NCBI GenBank assembly: GCA_944325235.1
Contig: CALUZE010000006.1
Location: 1-20,490 of the forward strand
From: an uncultured Elusimicrobiales bacterium
Lineage (GTDB): Bacteria; Elusimicrobiota; Elusimicrobia; Elusimicrobiales; Elusimicrobiaceae
Reading direction: 5' to 3'
Length of the DNA stretch: 20,490 bases
Position 1 is the first letter of the stretch. Every line of letters starts with the position of its first letter. The translations under genes and the position numbers were made by a program. The notes beneath the pieces are model-generated. The model did no database searches and had not been told where the DNA came from. It was given only the letters and a program-made list of their open reading frames with translations. Below are positions 6,109 to 13,398 of the stretch, one piece after another.

Positions 6109-8435
6109 AAATCCTCACTGAAGAAAATAGTTCCCGCGCAGGAAAGGGTTCCAAACGCGTACAGCATCGCCAGCAAAAAGAAATACGCATCATTGTGTTC
6201 GGCGTTGCGGTTAAAATTTTCTACCGGGTAGCTGATGGTGTAATCCCAGACGTTAAATTCCATTTTGCTTTTCCCGCCCCGGTAGTAGTTCAGCAAAAAG
6301 TACAAGAACAGCGGCTTATTGGTTTCGTCAAATACGCCGGGGGCGGCTTCGTTGACTTTATTTTCCAAGAAGGCTAACGCTTTTTCATCGGTCAATCCCG
6401 TCAGCTCATTGGTTTTATCCAACTCGGAAAATACATGGCGGCGGGAATCAATGCCTATCATTTGCTCCACTTTGGCATTGCTTTCGGCCTCCGTCGTATC
6501 TTTCACCACGATTTTGCCGGTAAGCGTTTGGAGCGTTGTGTTGATATTGCCGGCCAAACCCGAAACGGAATACGTCCAAATTCCCACTACCGATACCAAC
6601 AAAAACACCAGCGGCATCAACAAGTTTTCTTTTTCGCTCCGGGCAAGCAGATAATAAATGCACAGCACCCCGCAGAACAAAGCCACATAAAAAACAATTT
6701 TAACCGATACGGTTTGGGCGTCGGGCGGAATGGTTAAATGGGCCGATAAGAACGACAATACCATCGCTAAAATTACCAGCGCCGCCCCTAAAATCCCTTG
6801 CGAAACGGTCCGGTTAATCGTCCAGCACAGGCCTAACGCCCACGCCACGGCCAGTACCAAATAGCACAAGTAGTATTCCGGCGTAAACAGAAACTGCGAC
6901 AGGTTGGATATTTCCATAAACGGCACGCCGGGCGTGAACAACCCGGCCATATAAGACACCAAAGCCACAATCAATAGCAGCAGTGTGGAGCGGGAGAAGG
7001 CCTTAAGTACCGAAGAAGCCAAAATCAGCGCGATGGCCGCTAAAGCCATCCCCGTCATTAAAAGTTGGTTGGGCGCATATTCGCCGGCAAAAAACGGCAT
7101 AATCAAGTTGGAAATCAACCCGGCATGCGGGTTGACGTGCACCGAGCAAATGGTGCCCAGCTGGTGGAAAAGATACGAAATGCCCCACACAAACACCACA
7201 AACAGCGGTACAAACACCACCAATTTGCCCAGCGTTTTAACTCCGGATACCAGTTGTTTTCCCGTTTCGCCCGGCGCAAAAGGACCGGAGGGACGTTTGG
7301 CCGGCGCAAACACTTCCACCGGTTTTACGTTTTGTGCGTCCAACATTTTCACTTGGTTGGCCGGTTGGGTCGGTTTGCGTTGGGAAACGTCCGGCACCGA
7401 CGCATCCAGCTGCGGCATGAGCGGCAAGCGGGAAGAGGACGTCGTTCTCTTTTTGGCGGCTGCCTCTTGGGCACGCAGCTTTTGTACGGATTCGCGGCTG
7501 GAAGAAGTAGGGGTTTTGTCGTCTTTTACAATACGCAAAGGGCCTTCTTCGCCCAAATCAATGGCGGGGCCGGAATTGCCCATTTTCACGCGCAGTTGGT
7601 CTTCCGCGCGCATCTTTTTAAAATACAAATAGGTTTCTTTGGCGGTTTGAAAGCGATCGTCCGGGTTTTTGCTCATCAGTTTTTGCACCGCCAGCGACAG
7701 CCACCCCGGCATATCCGGGCGGAGTTTGGCCGGGTTGGGAATCGGATCGTTGATGTGTTTTTGGATGATGTCAATGGTGTTTTTGCCGTTGTACGGGAAC
7801 TGGCCCGTCAGTACATAATACAAGCTGGCCCCCACGGAATACAAATCGGCGCGGGTATCCAAATCCTTGCCCAGGGCCTGTTCCGGCGCAATAAAATAAG
7901 CGGTGCCGGCCAGTTCGGTCGTTTTGGTGGAGCCTTTTTCTTTATCTACTTTTTTGGCAATACCGAAATCTACCAGTTTGGGCTGGCCTTGCGGGGTAAT
8001 TAAAATGTTGGAAGGTTTGATATCCCGGTGGATAATGCCTTTTTCGTGCGCGGCTTGCAGCCCCAGCAGCACACCTTCAAACAAGTCCAAAACCAGACCG
8101 ATCGGCAGGATTTTGTTCTTTTTAAGCATGACGGAAAGCGTCTGCCCTTCAATAAAGGACATTACGATAAAATAATATCCCCTTTCCTTGCCCACATTGT
8201 ACACATTTACAATGTTCGGGTGGTCCAGTTCGGCAATGGCGCGGGCTTCCGTCAAGAAAAGTTCCACGGCTTTTTTGTCGTTTGCCAAAGACGGGCTTAA
8301 AATTTTGACGCAGACAATCCGGTTCAAGGCTTTATGGCGTGCTTTGTATACGGCACCCATGCCGCCTTCGGCTACTTTGTTTAAAATGAGGCATCCGGAA
8401 ATTTCTTGTCCTACCAAAGAAGGATGTTCGGTCAT
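6105..8435 (-). CDS. Hanks-type Ser/Thr protein kinase with a large C-terminal multi-pass membrane domain
   Basis: Residues 15-275 form an apparently complete protein kinase domain: glycine loop AEGGMGAVY (22-30), ATP-anchoring Lys44, Glu63, HRDIKPSN (136-143), DFG (156-158), and APE (183-185) after a threonine-rich activation loop. A soluble linker of about 120 residues rich in Ser, Thr, Lys and Pro follows. Then come about eight hydrophobic segments (about 401-423, 457-476, 484-501, 521-540, 547-567, 576-597, 604-626 and 750-772). A soluble stretch of about 120 residues lies between the last two. Many bacterial kinases of this class instead have one membrane span and an extracellular sensor such as PASTA; none is seen here. 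The signal it senses is unknown. The ATG at 8435 follows a purine-rich AGGGAAGGG, and a consensus TATAAT lies at 8473-8478. Confidence 0.93.
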   Translation of the reverse strand: MTEHPSLVGQEISGCLILNKVAEGGMGAVYKARHKALNRIVCVKILSPSLANDKKAVELFLTEARAIAELDHPNIVNVYNVGKERGYYFIVMSFIEGQTLSVMLKKNKILPIGLVLDLFEGVLLGLQAAHEKGIIHRDIKPSNILITPQGQPKLVDFGIAKKVDKEKGSTKTTELAGTAYFIAPEQALGKDLDTRADLYSVGASLYYVLTGQFPYNGKNTIDIIQKHINDPIPNPAKLRPDMPGWLSLAVQKLMSKNPDDRFQTAKETYLYFKKMRAEDQLRVKMGNSGPAIDLGEEGPLRIVKDDKTPTSSSRESVQKLRAQEAAAKKRTTSSSRLPLMPQLDASVPDVSQRKPTQPANQVKMLDAQNVKPVEVFAPAKRPSGPFAPGETGKQLVSGVKTLGKLVVFVPLFVVFVWGISYLFHQLGTICSVHVNPHAGLISNLIMPFFAGEYAPNQLLMTGMALAAIALILASSVLKAFSRSTLLLLIVALVSYMAGLFTPGVPFMEISNLSQFLFTPEYYLCYLVLAVAWALGLCWTINRTVSQGILGAALVILAMVLSFLSAHLTIPPDAQTVSVKIVFYVALFCGVLCIYYLLARSEKENLLMPLVFLLVSVVGIWTYSVSGLAGNINTTLQTLTGKIVVKDTTEAESNAKVEQMIGIDSRRHVFSELDKTNELTGLTDEKALAFLENKVNEAAPGVFDETNKPLFLYFLLNYYRGGKSKMEFNVWDYTISYPVENFNRNAEHNDAYFFLLAMLYAFGTLSCAGTIFFSEDL

Positions 8436-8472
8436 TATATCCCTTCCCTTGCAAATGTAATCTGCTCAAAAT

Positions 8473-8478
8473 ATTATA
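8473..8478 (-). promoter_or_regulatory. -10 box of the kinase/phosphatase promoter
   Basis: The minus strand reads a perfect TATAAT 37 bases upstream of the kinase ATG. No good -35 box is found at 16-18 bases; the -35 position overlaps the palindrome at 8487-8509. This suggests dependence on, or control by, a factor that binds there. Confidence 0.5.
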
Positions 8479-8486
8479 CAAAAACT

Positions 8487-8509
8487 GCTTGATTTTCGCC
8501 CAATCAAGC
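8487..8509. promoter_or_regulatory. Palindrome between the divergent kinase and PC4-like genes
   Basis: GCTTGATT (8487-8494) and AATCAAGC (8502-8509) form a perfect 8-bp inverted repeat with a 7-base spacer. It covers the -35 box of the plus-strand promoter and the -35 position of the minus-strand promoter, so one bound regulator could affect both directions. No regulator gene adjacent to it is recognisable. Confidence 0.5.
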
Positions 8510-8517
8510 ACTAAAAT
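8489..8517 (+). promoter_or_regulatory. Candidate promoter of the PC4-like gene
   Basis: TTGATT (8489-8494), 17 bases, then TAAAAT (8512-8517). The predicted transcript has a leader of about 70 bases that ends in a hairpin. Confidence 0.5.
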
Positions 8518-8564
8518 ATAACTACAGCTATCATACCATATTTTACCGAGTAAAACACAGGGGG

Positions 8565-8586
8565 CTGCGTTTGAGGCCAAACGCAG
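8565..8586 (+). promoter_or_regulatory. Leader hairpin abutting the ribosome binding site of the PC4-like gene
   Basis: CTGCGTTTG (8565-8573) and CAAACGCAG (8578-8586) form a perfect 9-bp stem with a 4-base loop. The likely Shine-Dalgarno AGGA (8585-8588) is half inside the stem, and the ATG follows at 8594. No T-run follows, so it is not a terminator. It could limit translation initiation. Confidence 0.55.
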
Positions 8587-8593
8587 GAATAAA

Positions 8594-9055
8594 ATGAGCG
8601 AAAGCAGTTTTACGTTACTTAGAGAAATTGGCATCTGCCCGCTGGAGAACGGCGAGGAGGTGCGGTTTAGTATTGATGCATACCGGGGGTATCGTTACGT
8701 GTCGGTTAGGCGATATGTCAAAACGGATACGTTTGCCGGCGCCACGCGCGATGGGGTGACGCTGACTCCCGAAATTGTGCAAATGCTGGCCCCGTTGATT
8801 GCGGCCCTTCCGGAGGATGCGGCCGCCATTCAAAACGGGCAGCTGGGCAAGTTTGCCAAACGGCCCGGTATTTGTATTGTAGCGTCTATCGGCACGTTTA
8901 AAGGCCGCCGCGGGTTGGATTTGCGCCAATGGCAGGAAGATTGTGGATTTACCAAAAAAGGCATCTGGCTCCCGCTTGAAAAATTACCGCAAATCAAGCA
9001 ATTGTTTGCCCAAACCAAAGCGGCGTTGGACGAAAAGCCGGTGGATGATTTTTAA
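8594..9055 (+). CDS. Tandem PC4/p15-like nucleic-acid-binding protein
   Basis: A 153-residue cytoplasmic protein with two PC4-like units. The first (about 23-70) has EVRFSIDAYRGYRYVSVRRY, then a GVTLTPEIVQML helix start. The second (about 94-138) has ICIVASIGTFKGRRGLDLRQW, then KKGIWLPLEKLPQIKQLF. Each follows the family pattern of four strands, with a basic/aromatic face and a G-x-x-L-x-x-E/P turn into a helix. Bacterial PC4-like proteins bind single-stranded DNA or RNA, usually as dimers; a single chain with two units could act as a built-in dimer. It is divergent from the kinase gene across a palindrome, so it may be regulated with it, but no functional link is shown. The last residues are acidic (EKPVDDF). 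The assignment rests on pattern recognition. Confidence 0.72.
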   Translation: MSESSFTLLREIGICPLENGEEVRFSIDAYRGYRYVSVRRYVKTDTFAGATRDGVTLTPEIVQMLAPLIAALPEDAAAIQNGQLGKFAKRPGICIVASIGTFKGRRGLDLRQWQEDCGFTKKGIWLPLEKLPQIKQLFAQTKAALDEKPVDDF

Positions 9056-9101
9056 ATCCTTGCCCGAATATGCGTTTTAGGGTGCGTACTTGGGAGAACG
9101 T

Positions 9102-9125
9102 GCCTTGACGGGATGAGGCTTTTTT
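9102..9125 (+). terminator. Weak terminator-like hairpin after the PC4-like gene
   Basis: GCCT (9102-9105) and AGGC (9116-9119) can pair with a 10-base loop, followed directly by six T residues. The short stem makes it doubtful. The -35 box of the next gene lies inside it. Confidence 0.3.
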
Positions 9126-9133
9126 GATAGAGT
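9105..9133 (+). promoter_or_regulatory. Candidate promoter of the secreted-protein gene
   Basis: TTGACG (9105-9110), 17 bases, then TAGAGT (9128-9133). The leader would be about 30 bases, with AAGGAG at 9159-9164, five bases before the ATG. Confidence 0.4.
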
Positions 9134-9169
9134 AAAATGATAAATTTCAGGGCTTAATAAGGAGTTTTT

Positions 9170-10189
9170 ATGAAAAAACTTTTTTGCATATGTTTTTTAC
9201 TGGCAAGCAGCATCAGCCTGTATGCGGCGGAAAAGATATCGGCCGTCTCTTTTAACCCTTCCCGTATGGGCGAGTACACGTATTTGAAGGTGGCGGACAA
9301 AGCCACTTTAAAGGGTGGGTTGAGAACCCCGCAGATGAACGTTTCCGTCGGAGGGACGGTGTCTGTATATCCGGATTCCTCCAGCCGTATGTATATAGTA
9401 AACCAGGTATTGGGGCAGCAGTCTTCCGCGATAGATATGCAACAAGCGGCTTTTCATGGCAATTCGGCAAATACCTATACGGGGTACCAATCGGAAACGG
9501 ATTCCACGCCGAGCGGGCTGCTGAACAAAATGGAAATCTATGGCGGGAACCAGCTTTATGTGAACGACTCGTATATACGGACAATGGATGCCGTGAATAT
9601 GCTGATCCAGCATGCGGGAACGCTTAAAAGCGATAACCTGGCGGTGCTGGGGTCCAACGGCGGGACGATGTCGTTGTATAACGGGGATGAAACGTATGGG
9701 TTTTATTTAGCGGGCAACGATATTCCGCAGCCGACGGCGTCGCATACCAATACGGGGGAATCTTTATCTAACTGCACGTTAGTGTGGGAAAAGCGCAAAA
9801 CGAGCGACTCGCCCTCACAGGAAGTGTGGCTGTTGGCCTTGAAAGACTGCAAGGAGGAAGGCGGCGGTATTGGGCCCGTCATCCCGCCGATTGATCTGCC
9901 GGATAAAACGTATGTTTGGAAATTGATAAAAAATCCTTCTTCTTGGACTGCTAACCAGGTAAGACAGTGTTACTCAAATTGTAGAGAGAATAGCTACGTG
10001 GGAAACATTGCATCATCAGTTCCTGCATCTGAAAGGCCGGCAGGCTCTTTGGCTAGTTCTTTAGGGACTTGCGGCCCGAAAACGGTGGGCACGATATGTA
10101 AACTGGGAGATATCTTTGTCTCTGATCATCCAGGCCAACCTGGGGGATATACAAGATATTGTCCAGAGTATCAGTGTGTAGCTAAGTAG
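9170..10189 (+). CDS. Secreted two-part protein with a cysteine-rich C-terminal region (339 aa)
   Basis: I do not recognise the family. Residues 1-19 are a signal peptide with likely cleavage after YAA. The N-terminal part (about 20-225) is rich in Gly, Ser, Asn and short beta-like strands with turn motifs such as YGGNQLYVNDSYIR and LGSNGGTMSLYNGD, which resembles repeat-rich surface proteins. A flexible linker GGGIGPVIPPIDLPDK (about 231-246) leads to a C-terminal region (247-339) with six cysteines (QCYSNC, GTCG, TICK, RYCPEYQC), enough for three disulphides. Codon use changes at that boundary: AGA, AGG, TCA, GCA, CCA and ACA become common although they are rare in the first part. This suggests the tail was acquired or exchanged. 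The ATG at 9170 has AAGGAG five bases upstream. A strong terminator follows. A surface or adhesion-like role is inference only. Confidence 0.85.
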   Translation: MKKLFCICFLLASSISLYAAEKISAVSFNPSRMGEYTYLKVADKATLKGGLRTPQMNVSVGGTVSVYPDSSSRMYIVNQVLGQQSSAIDMQQAAFHGNSANTYTGYQSETDSTPSGLLNKMEIYGGNQLYVNDSYIRTMDAVNMLIQHAGTLKSDNLAVLGSNGGTMSLYNGDETYGFYLAGNDIPQPTASHTNTGESLSNCTLVWEKRKTSDSPSQEVWLLALKDCKEEGGGIGPVIPPIDLPDKTYVWKLIKNPSSWTANQVRQCYSNCRENSYVGNIASSVPASERPAGSLASSLGTCGPKTVGTICKLGDIFVSDHPGQPGGYTRYCPEYQCVAK

Positions 10190-10206
10190 TAGCTTTTGTA
10201 CAAATT

Positions 10207-10236
10207 TCCGGCTCCTGTTTGGGGGCCGGATTTTTT
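10207..10236 (+). terminator. Strong intrinsic terminator of the secreted-protein gene
   Basis: TCCGGCTCC (10207-10215) pairs with GGGGCCGGA (10222-10230) with one G-U pair and a 6-base loop, followed by six T residues. It starts 18 bases after the stop codon. Confidence 0.9.
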
Positions 10237-10267
10237 ATGCCGTTTAATTTACTGTAAGTAGTATATG

Positions 10268-10300
10268 ACAAAAGCCCCGGCTTTCTGCCGGGGCTTTTGT
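10268..10300 (-). terminator. Intrinsic terminator of the waaA-GT9 operon
   Basis: A perfect 14-bp stem (10268-10281 with 10287-10300) closes a 5-base loop. Its flanks supply T-rich ends on both strands, so it may work in both directions. On the minus strand it lies 16 bases after the GT9 stop codon and faces the plus-strand terminator at 10207. Confidence 0.9.
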
Positions 10301-10315
10301 GTGGGTAAATGATGC

Positions 10316-11878
10316 TTAATTGTGCGCCGTAGCGGCGGGCTTTCCCGGCAGGGCGTGGTGTTCTTCCAGCATTTCTTTAGCGTTTTGGAACACCCGGTCC
10401 GGCAGGATGTCTCTCATACACTTAAAATGGCCCAGCGGGCATTTTCTCCCCCCGTGCAGGGCGCAGGGGCGGCAGGGTAAATCTTTCACTTCCATCACGC
10501 GGTGCCCTTCCCCGTACGGGAAGAACCCCAGCTCGCGCGTGGTCGGCCCGAAAATGGCCAGCGTCGGCACGTCAAACGCGGTGGCGATGTGCATGGGGCC
10601 GGAGTCGTTGGTGATGAACAATTTAAAATGTTTCATCAGCGCCATTAAATCGGCCAGGCTGGTTTTGCCACACAGGTTGGCGGCGTGTCCTTTGGAAAGC
10701 TGGCAGATTTTTTCGCCCAGGTCGGCGTCTTTGGCGCCGCCCCCTACCAGCACGGCCGTCACGCCCAGTTCCGTTTGCAGGCGGCTGATGAGTTTAACAA
10801 AATATTCCATCGGCCAGCATTTGGTCGGCCAGGCGCTGCCCGCGTGGATGCCCACCAGGGTTTTGCCTTCCAGGTTGAAATCGTGAATCAACCGGGCGAC
10901 GTTTTCTTCGGCGGTCGGGGTAAAGCGCATGCTGAGTTTTTCGGCGGTAAATTTTTCCTTTACAATCCCCTGCAATAACGAGAGGTTGCGCTCCGCGTCG
11001 TGAATCATCCACGAAAAGGGCACCGTTTTGGTATACAAAAACCACCCTTCGCTGGAAGTAAACCCGATGCGCACCGGCACGCGCGAGAGCCAGGCAATAA
11101 GTGCGCTTCTAAAGCTGCGGTGCGGCACGAGCAAAATGTCTATGCCCGAGGCTTTGATGGCTTTGGCCGTTTTCCACACGCCAAAAATTTTGTTCCAGCC
11201 TTTTTTGTCGTTTAAAATAATTTCGGACACTTCTTTCATCGGGCGGAAGATGTCTTCCGTCTGCGGGCGGGTGATGACGACGATTTTGGTATCCGGGAAC
11301 AGCTTGGCCGTTTTTTGGATAAGCGGCGTGGTCAGCACACTGTCGCCGATGAAAGAGGTTTGGAAAATGCCGATTTTGCCCACTTTTTTGCCGTTTACGT
11401 TGGCGTGTTCGTAGGCCCAGTCGCCCAGTTTGGGTTCTTTGTATTGGATGTCAATGTCCCAGGCTTTGAGGGCTTCCAGGTATTTTTCCAGGGTGTGTTT
11501 TTCAAGCACCGGAGAATTTTTGTGAAATTTAACCAGCATCCGGCGGGCAATGGAATTTTTGTCGTAGCGGACGCGGTTGGGAATGCGGCTGAAAAACCCC
11601 ATCAAAATGCTTTTTAACGTGGCGTGCAAATCCAGGTAGTGGGTAAAGTGCCCGGCGCGGATTTGGCGGATGTTGGCCCACAAACCCTTTTTGGCCACCA
11701 TAATTTCGTCAATATCCGGGTGGCCGGCCAATACCTGGGCAAATTGAGGCTTTACCATCAGCGTAATGTGGGAATGGGGCCATTTGGCTTTGAGGTTTTT
11801 GTACACCGGGGAAGACAATACAATGTCCCCCAGCGAGGAAAGGCGTACGACCAAAATTTTCGGTTGATTATCGTTCAT
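10316..11878 (-). CDS. GT9 (ADP-heptose:LPS heptosyltransferase-type) glycosyltransferase with a duplicated N-terminal domain
   Basis: The family transfers heptose (or related sugars) to the LPS inner core at the cytoplasmic face. GT9 enzymes are usually about 350 residues; this one is 520. Residues 7-62 (KILVVRLSSLGDIVLSSPVY onward) are a GT9 N-terminal Rossmann start. A second, similar start occurs at 167-223 (GKIGIFQTSFIGDSVLTTPL onward). The region from 167 on makes a full GT9 enzyme, with GIHAGSAWPTKCWPMEYF (343-360), NLCGKTSLADLMALM (401-415), TNDSGPMHIATAFDVPTLAIFGPT (starting at 423) and a cysteine cluster CRPCALHGGRKCPLGHFKC (469-487) typical of the heptosyltransferase II branch. The leading 165 residues are therefore an extra half enzyme. 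The ATG at 11878 overlaps the waaA stop by 11 bases, so the two are coupled. Confidence 0.9.
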   Translation of the reverse strand: MNDNQPKILVVRLSSLGDIVLSSPVYKNLKAKWPHSHITLMVKPQFAQVLAGHPDIDEIMVAKKGLWANIRQIRAGHFTHYLDLHATLKSILMGFFSRIPNRVRYDKNSIARRMLVKFHKNSPVLEKHTLEKYLEALKAWDIDIQYKEPKLGDWAYEHANVNGKKVGKIGIFQTSFIGDSVLTTPLIQKTAKLFPDTKIVVITRPQTEDIFRPMKEVSEIILNDKKGWNKIFGVWKTAKAIKASGIDILLVPHRSFRSALIAWLSRVPVRIGFTSSEGWFLYTKTVPFSWMIHDAERNLSLLQGIVKEKFTAEKLSMRFTPTAEENVARLIHDFNLEGKTLVGIHAGSAWPTKCWPMEYFVKLISRLQTELGVTAVLVGGGAKDADLGEKICQLSKGHAANLCGKTSLADLMALMKHFKLFITNDSGPMHIATAFDVPTLAIFGPTTRELGFFPYGEGHRVMEVKDLPCRPCALHGGRKCPLGHFKCMRDILPDRVFQNAKEMLEEHHALPGKPAATAHN

Positions 11879-13139
11879 ATTTTTTCACCACTTCCATTAT
11901 TTTGTCGGTTGCTCCTTTAAAACTTAAGGCCGTTTTGCGCGCTTTTTCGGACATATTTTCCAGCTGCTCCGGGTCCGCCAGCAGGCGCAAGACGGTTTCT
12001 TTAAAATTGGTTTCGTCCACCAGCACGCCGCCGCCGCATTCCAGCAGGGCTTCGGCCGTCAGGGGCGCGTTGTAAAAGTATTTGCCGAACAGAACGGTTT
12101 TGGACAAAATGGCCGGCTCTAACAGATTGTGCGCTCCGCGCGGCGCTACCGACCCGCCCACAAACGTGAGCGTGGCACACGCATACAGCGATTGCAACAG
12201 CCCCATTACGTCGGCACACAGGATGTCTTTTTCCTTCGTAAAATTCTGCTGGCTGACAAACGCATAATGCAGCCCGCTTTGGCGCAGGGCGATTTCAATT
12301 TCCGGGCGGCGTTCCAAATGGCGCGGCGCAAAAATGATTTTAATTCCCTTTTTAATCAGTTCCGGCGCGGCGCGCAAAATCATGGTTTCTTCCACGGGGT
12401 GGGTGCTGCCGCACACTAAAATGGGGCAGCCGTTCCAGCCCAGGGCGGTCAGCATACGGTTTACTTCGTCCGTCTTGGCCGGGTGGTCGTTTAGCGTATC
12501 GTATTTCACGTTGCCGCAAACAAAAATTTTATCCGGCGCCACCCCCAGCGCCTCGTAGCGTTGGGCGGCGTCTTTGGTTTGCAAGGCGGCAAACGACAGC
12601 GTGCCCAGCACGCGCGCAAACAACGGGCGGACCCATTGGTAGGCCCGGGCCGATTTGGCCGAAATGCGCCCGTTAATCAGCGCGGCCGGCACGCCCGCAT
12701 TATGGGCGGCCTCCAGCATATTGGGCCAAATTTCGCGCTCCACCACAAACAAGCGGTAAGGCTGTGCCAGGCGGATAAAACGCTTGCAGGACGGATAAAA
12801 ATCCAGCGGTACGAGCAGGGCTTTTTTGATATCGGGGTTTTTAAGGGCGGTTTCTTTGCCGGCTTGCGTTGTGGTGGTGACCAGGATATCCCGCCCGTAG
12901 AACGCTTTTAAGCGGGAAATGACTTCTTTCATAGACATCACTTCCCCCACGCTTGCGCAGTGGACCCATACGGCGTGCTGCGGGATGTCGCCTTCGTCCT
13001 CCAGGCCAAAGCGTTCTTTGAGTTCCTGGCGCAGGTGTTTTAACAAGCCCCGCCGCGGCGAGAGCAAAAAGCCCAGCACCACGCCCAGCGCGGCAAAAGG
13101 GAAAATCAGGTTCGTTAGCAACAGCAAAAAATGTCCCAT
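11868..13139 (-). CDS. waaA: 3-deoxy-D-manno-octulosonic acid (Kdo) transferase
   Basis: Transfers Kdo from CMP-Kdo to the lipid A precursor at the inner membrane, an early step of LPS core assembly. The 423-residue length is normal. An N-terminal membrane anchor (about 4-26) is followed by WVHCASVGEV (58-67), where Glu66 corresponds to the catalytic base of the family (usually ASVGE). Further matches are EREIWPN, the donor-domain motifs VCGSTHPVEE and APRHLER, and FVGGSVAPRGAHNLLEPA, close to the family's FVGGSLVPRGGHNPLEPA. The ATG at 13139 has no Shine-Dalgarno sequence; a promoter -10 box ends 10 bases before it, so the mRNA may be leaderless. The start is nevertheless plausible because the anchor begins at once. 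The gene overlaps the GT9 gene downstream. Confidence 0.95.
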   Translation of the reverse strand: MGHFLLLLTNLIFPFAALGVVLGFLLSPRRGLLKHLRQELKERFGLEDEGDIPQHAVWVHCASVGEVMSMKEVISRLKAFYGRDILVTTTTQAGKETALKNPDIKKALLVPLDFYPSCKRFIRLAQPYRLFVVEREIWPNMLEAAHNAGVPAALINGRISAKSARAYQWVRPLFARVLGTLSFAALQTKDAAQRYEALGVAPDKIFVCGNVKYDTLNDHPAKTDEVNRMLTALGWNGCPILVCGSTHPVEETMILRAAPELIKKGIKIIFAPRHLERRPEIEIALRQSGLHYAFVSQQNFTKEKDILCADVMGLLQSLYACATLTFVGGSVAPRGAHNLLEPAILSKTVLFGKYFYNAPLTAEALLECGGGVLVDETNFKETVLRLLADPEQLENMSEKARKTALSFKGATDKIMEVVKKYER

Positions 13140-13148
13140 ATATTGTCT

Positions 13149-13177
13149 ATTATATGATATTTCCGCGCGTGCGTCAG
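13149..13177 (-). promoter_or_regulatory. waaA: waaA promoter predicted to give a leaderless mRNA
   Basis: On the minus strand CTGACG (13172-13177), 17 bases, then a perfect TATAAT (13149-13154). Only 9 bases separate the -10 box from the ATG, so transcription should start at or within about three bases of the start codon. Confidence 0.6.
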
Positions 13178-13354
13178 CTGAAAAATGCCGCTTTTTTAAA
13201 ATAACTTTTCGGCGGGAAACGGACAGCGGCTATCAGCCGGAAAGGCCGGGCGGATTGGGGCGGGATTAGCTGATAAAAAACGGTTTATTTTTTCCCCCCC
13301 GTTTAGATGTGCGCGTGCGCGGGGCGGCGTAGGGTATTTGTGCGGTTGGCAGGC
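13155..13354. other. GC-rich intergenic stretch without a supported gene
   Basis: The 259 bases between the AsmA-family gene and waaA contain the AsmA terminator at the right end and the waaA promoter at the left end. The middle has short inverted repeats, for example CGGCT-ATC-AGCCG near 13227-13239 and AAACGG with CCGTTT near 13280-13305. No open frame there has a ribosome binding site or recognisable product. I see no tRNA or known RNA. Confidence 0.5.
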
Positions 13355-13384
13355 AAAAAAATCCCCGGGCGTCGGCCCGGGGAT
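13355..13384 (-). terminator. Strong intrinsic terminator of the AsmA-family gene
   Basis: A perfect 10-bp stem (13361-13370 with 13375-13384) closes a 4-base loop and is followed on the minus strand by a T-run. It begins 15 bases after the stop codon at 13399. Confidence 0.92.
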
Positions 13385-13398
13385 GAACAGACAGAAGT

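Noticed and set aside
7065..8003. Plus-strand open frame of 312 codons opposite the kinase gene
   Set aside because: Arg/His/Phe/Gly-rich product without motifs; the opposite strand encodes a kinase with all catalytic residues.
9056..9169. Possible small gene between the two plus-strand genes
   Set aside because: The gap is 114 bases and holds only a weak hairpin, a promoter candidate and a ribosome binding site.
13155..13354. Possible small RNA or tRNA in the waaA-AsmA intergenic region
   Set aside because: A TAGCTGATAA-like string and short inverted repeats are present, but no cloverleaf, CCA-type end or convincing promoter was found.
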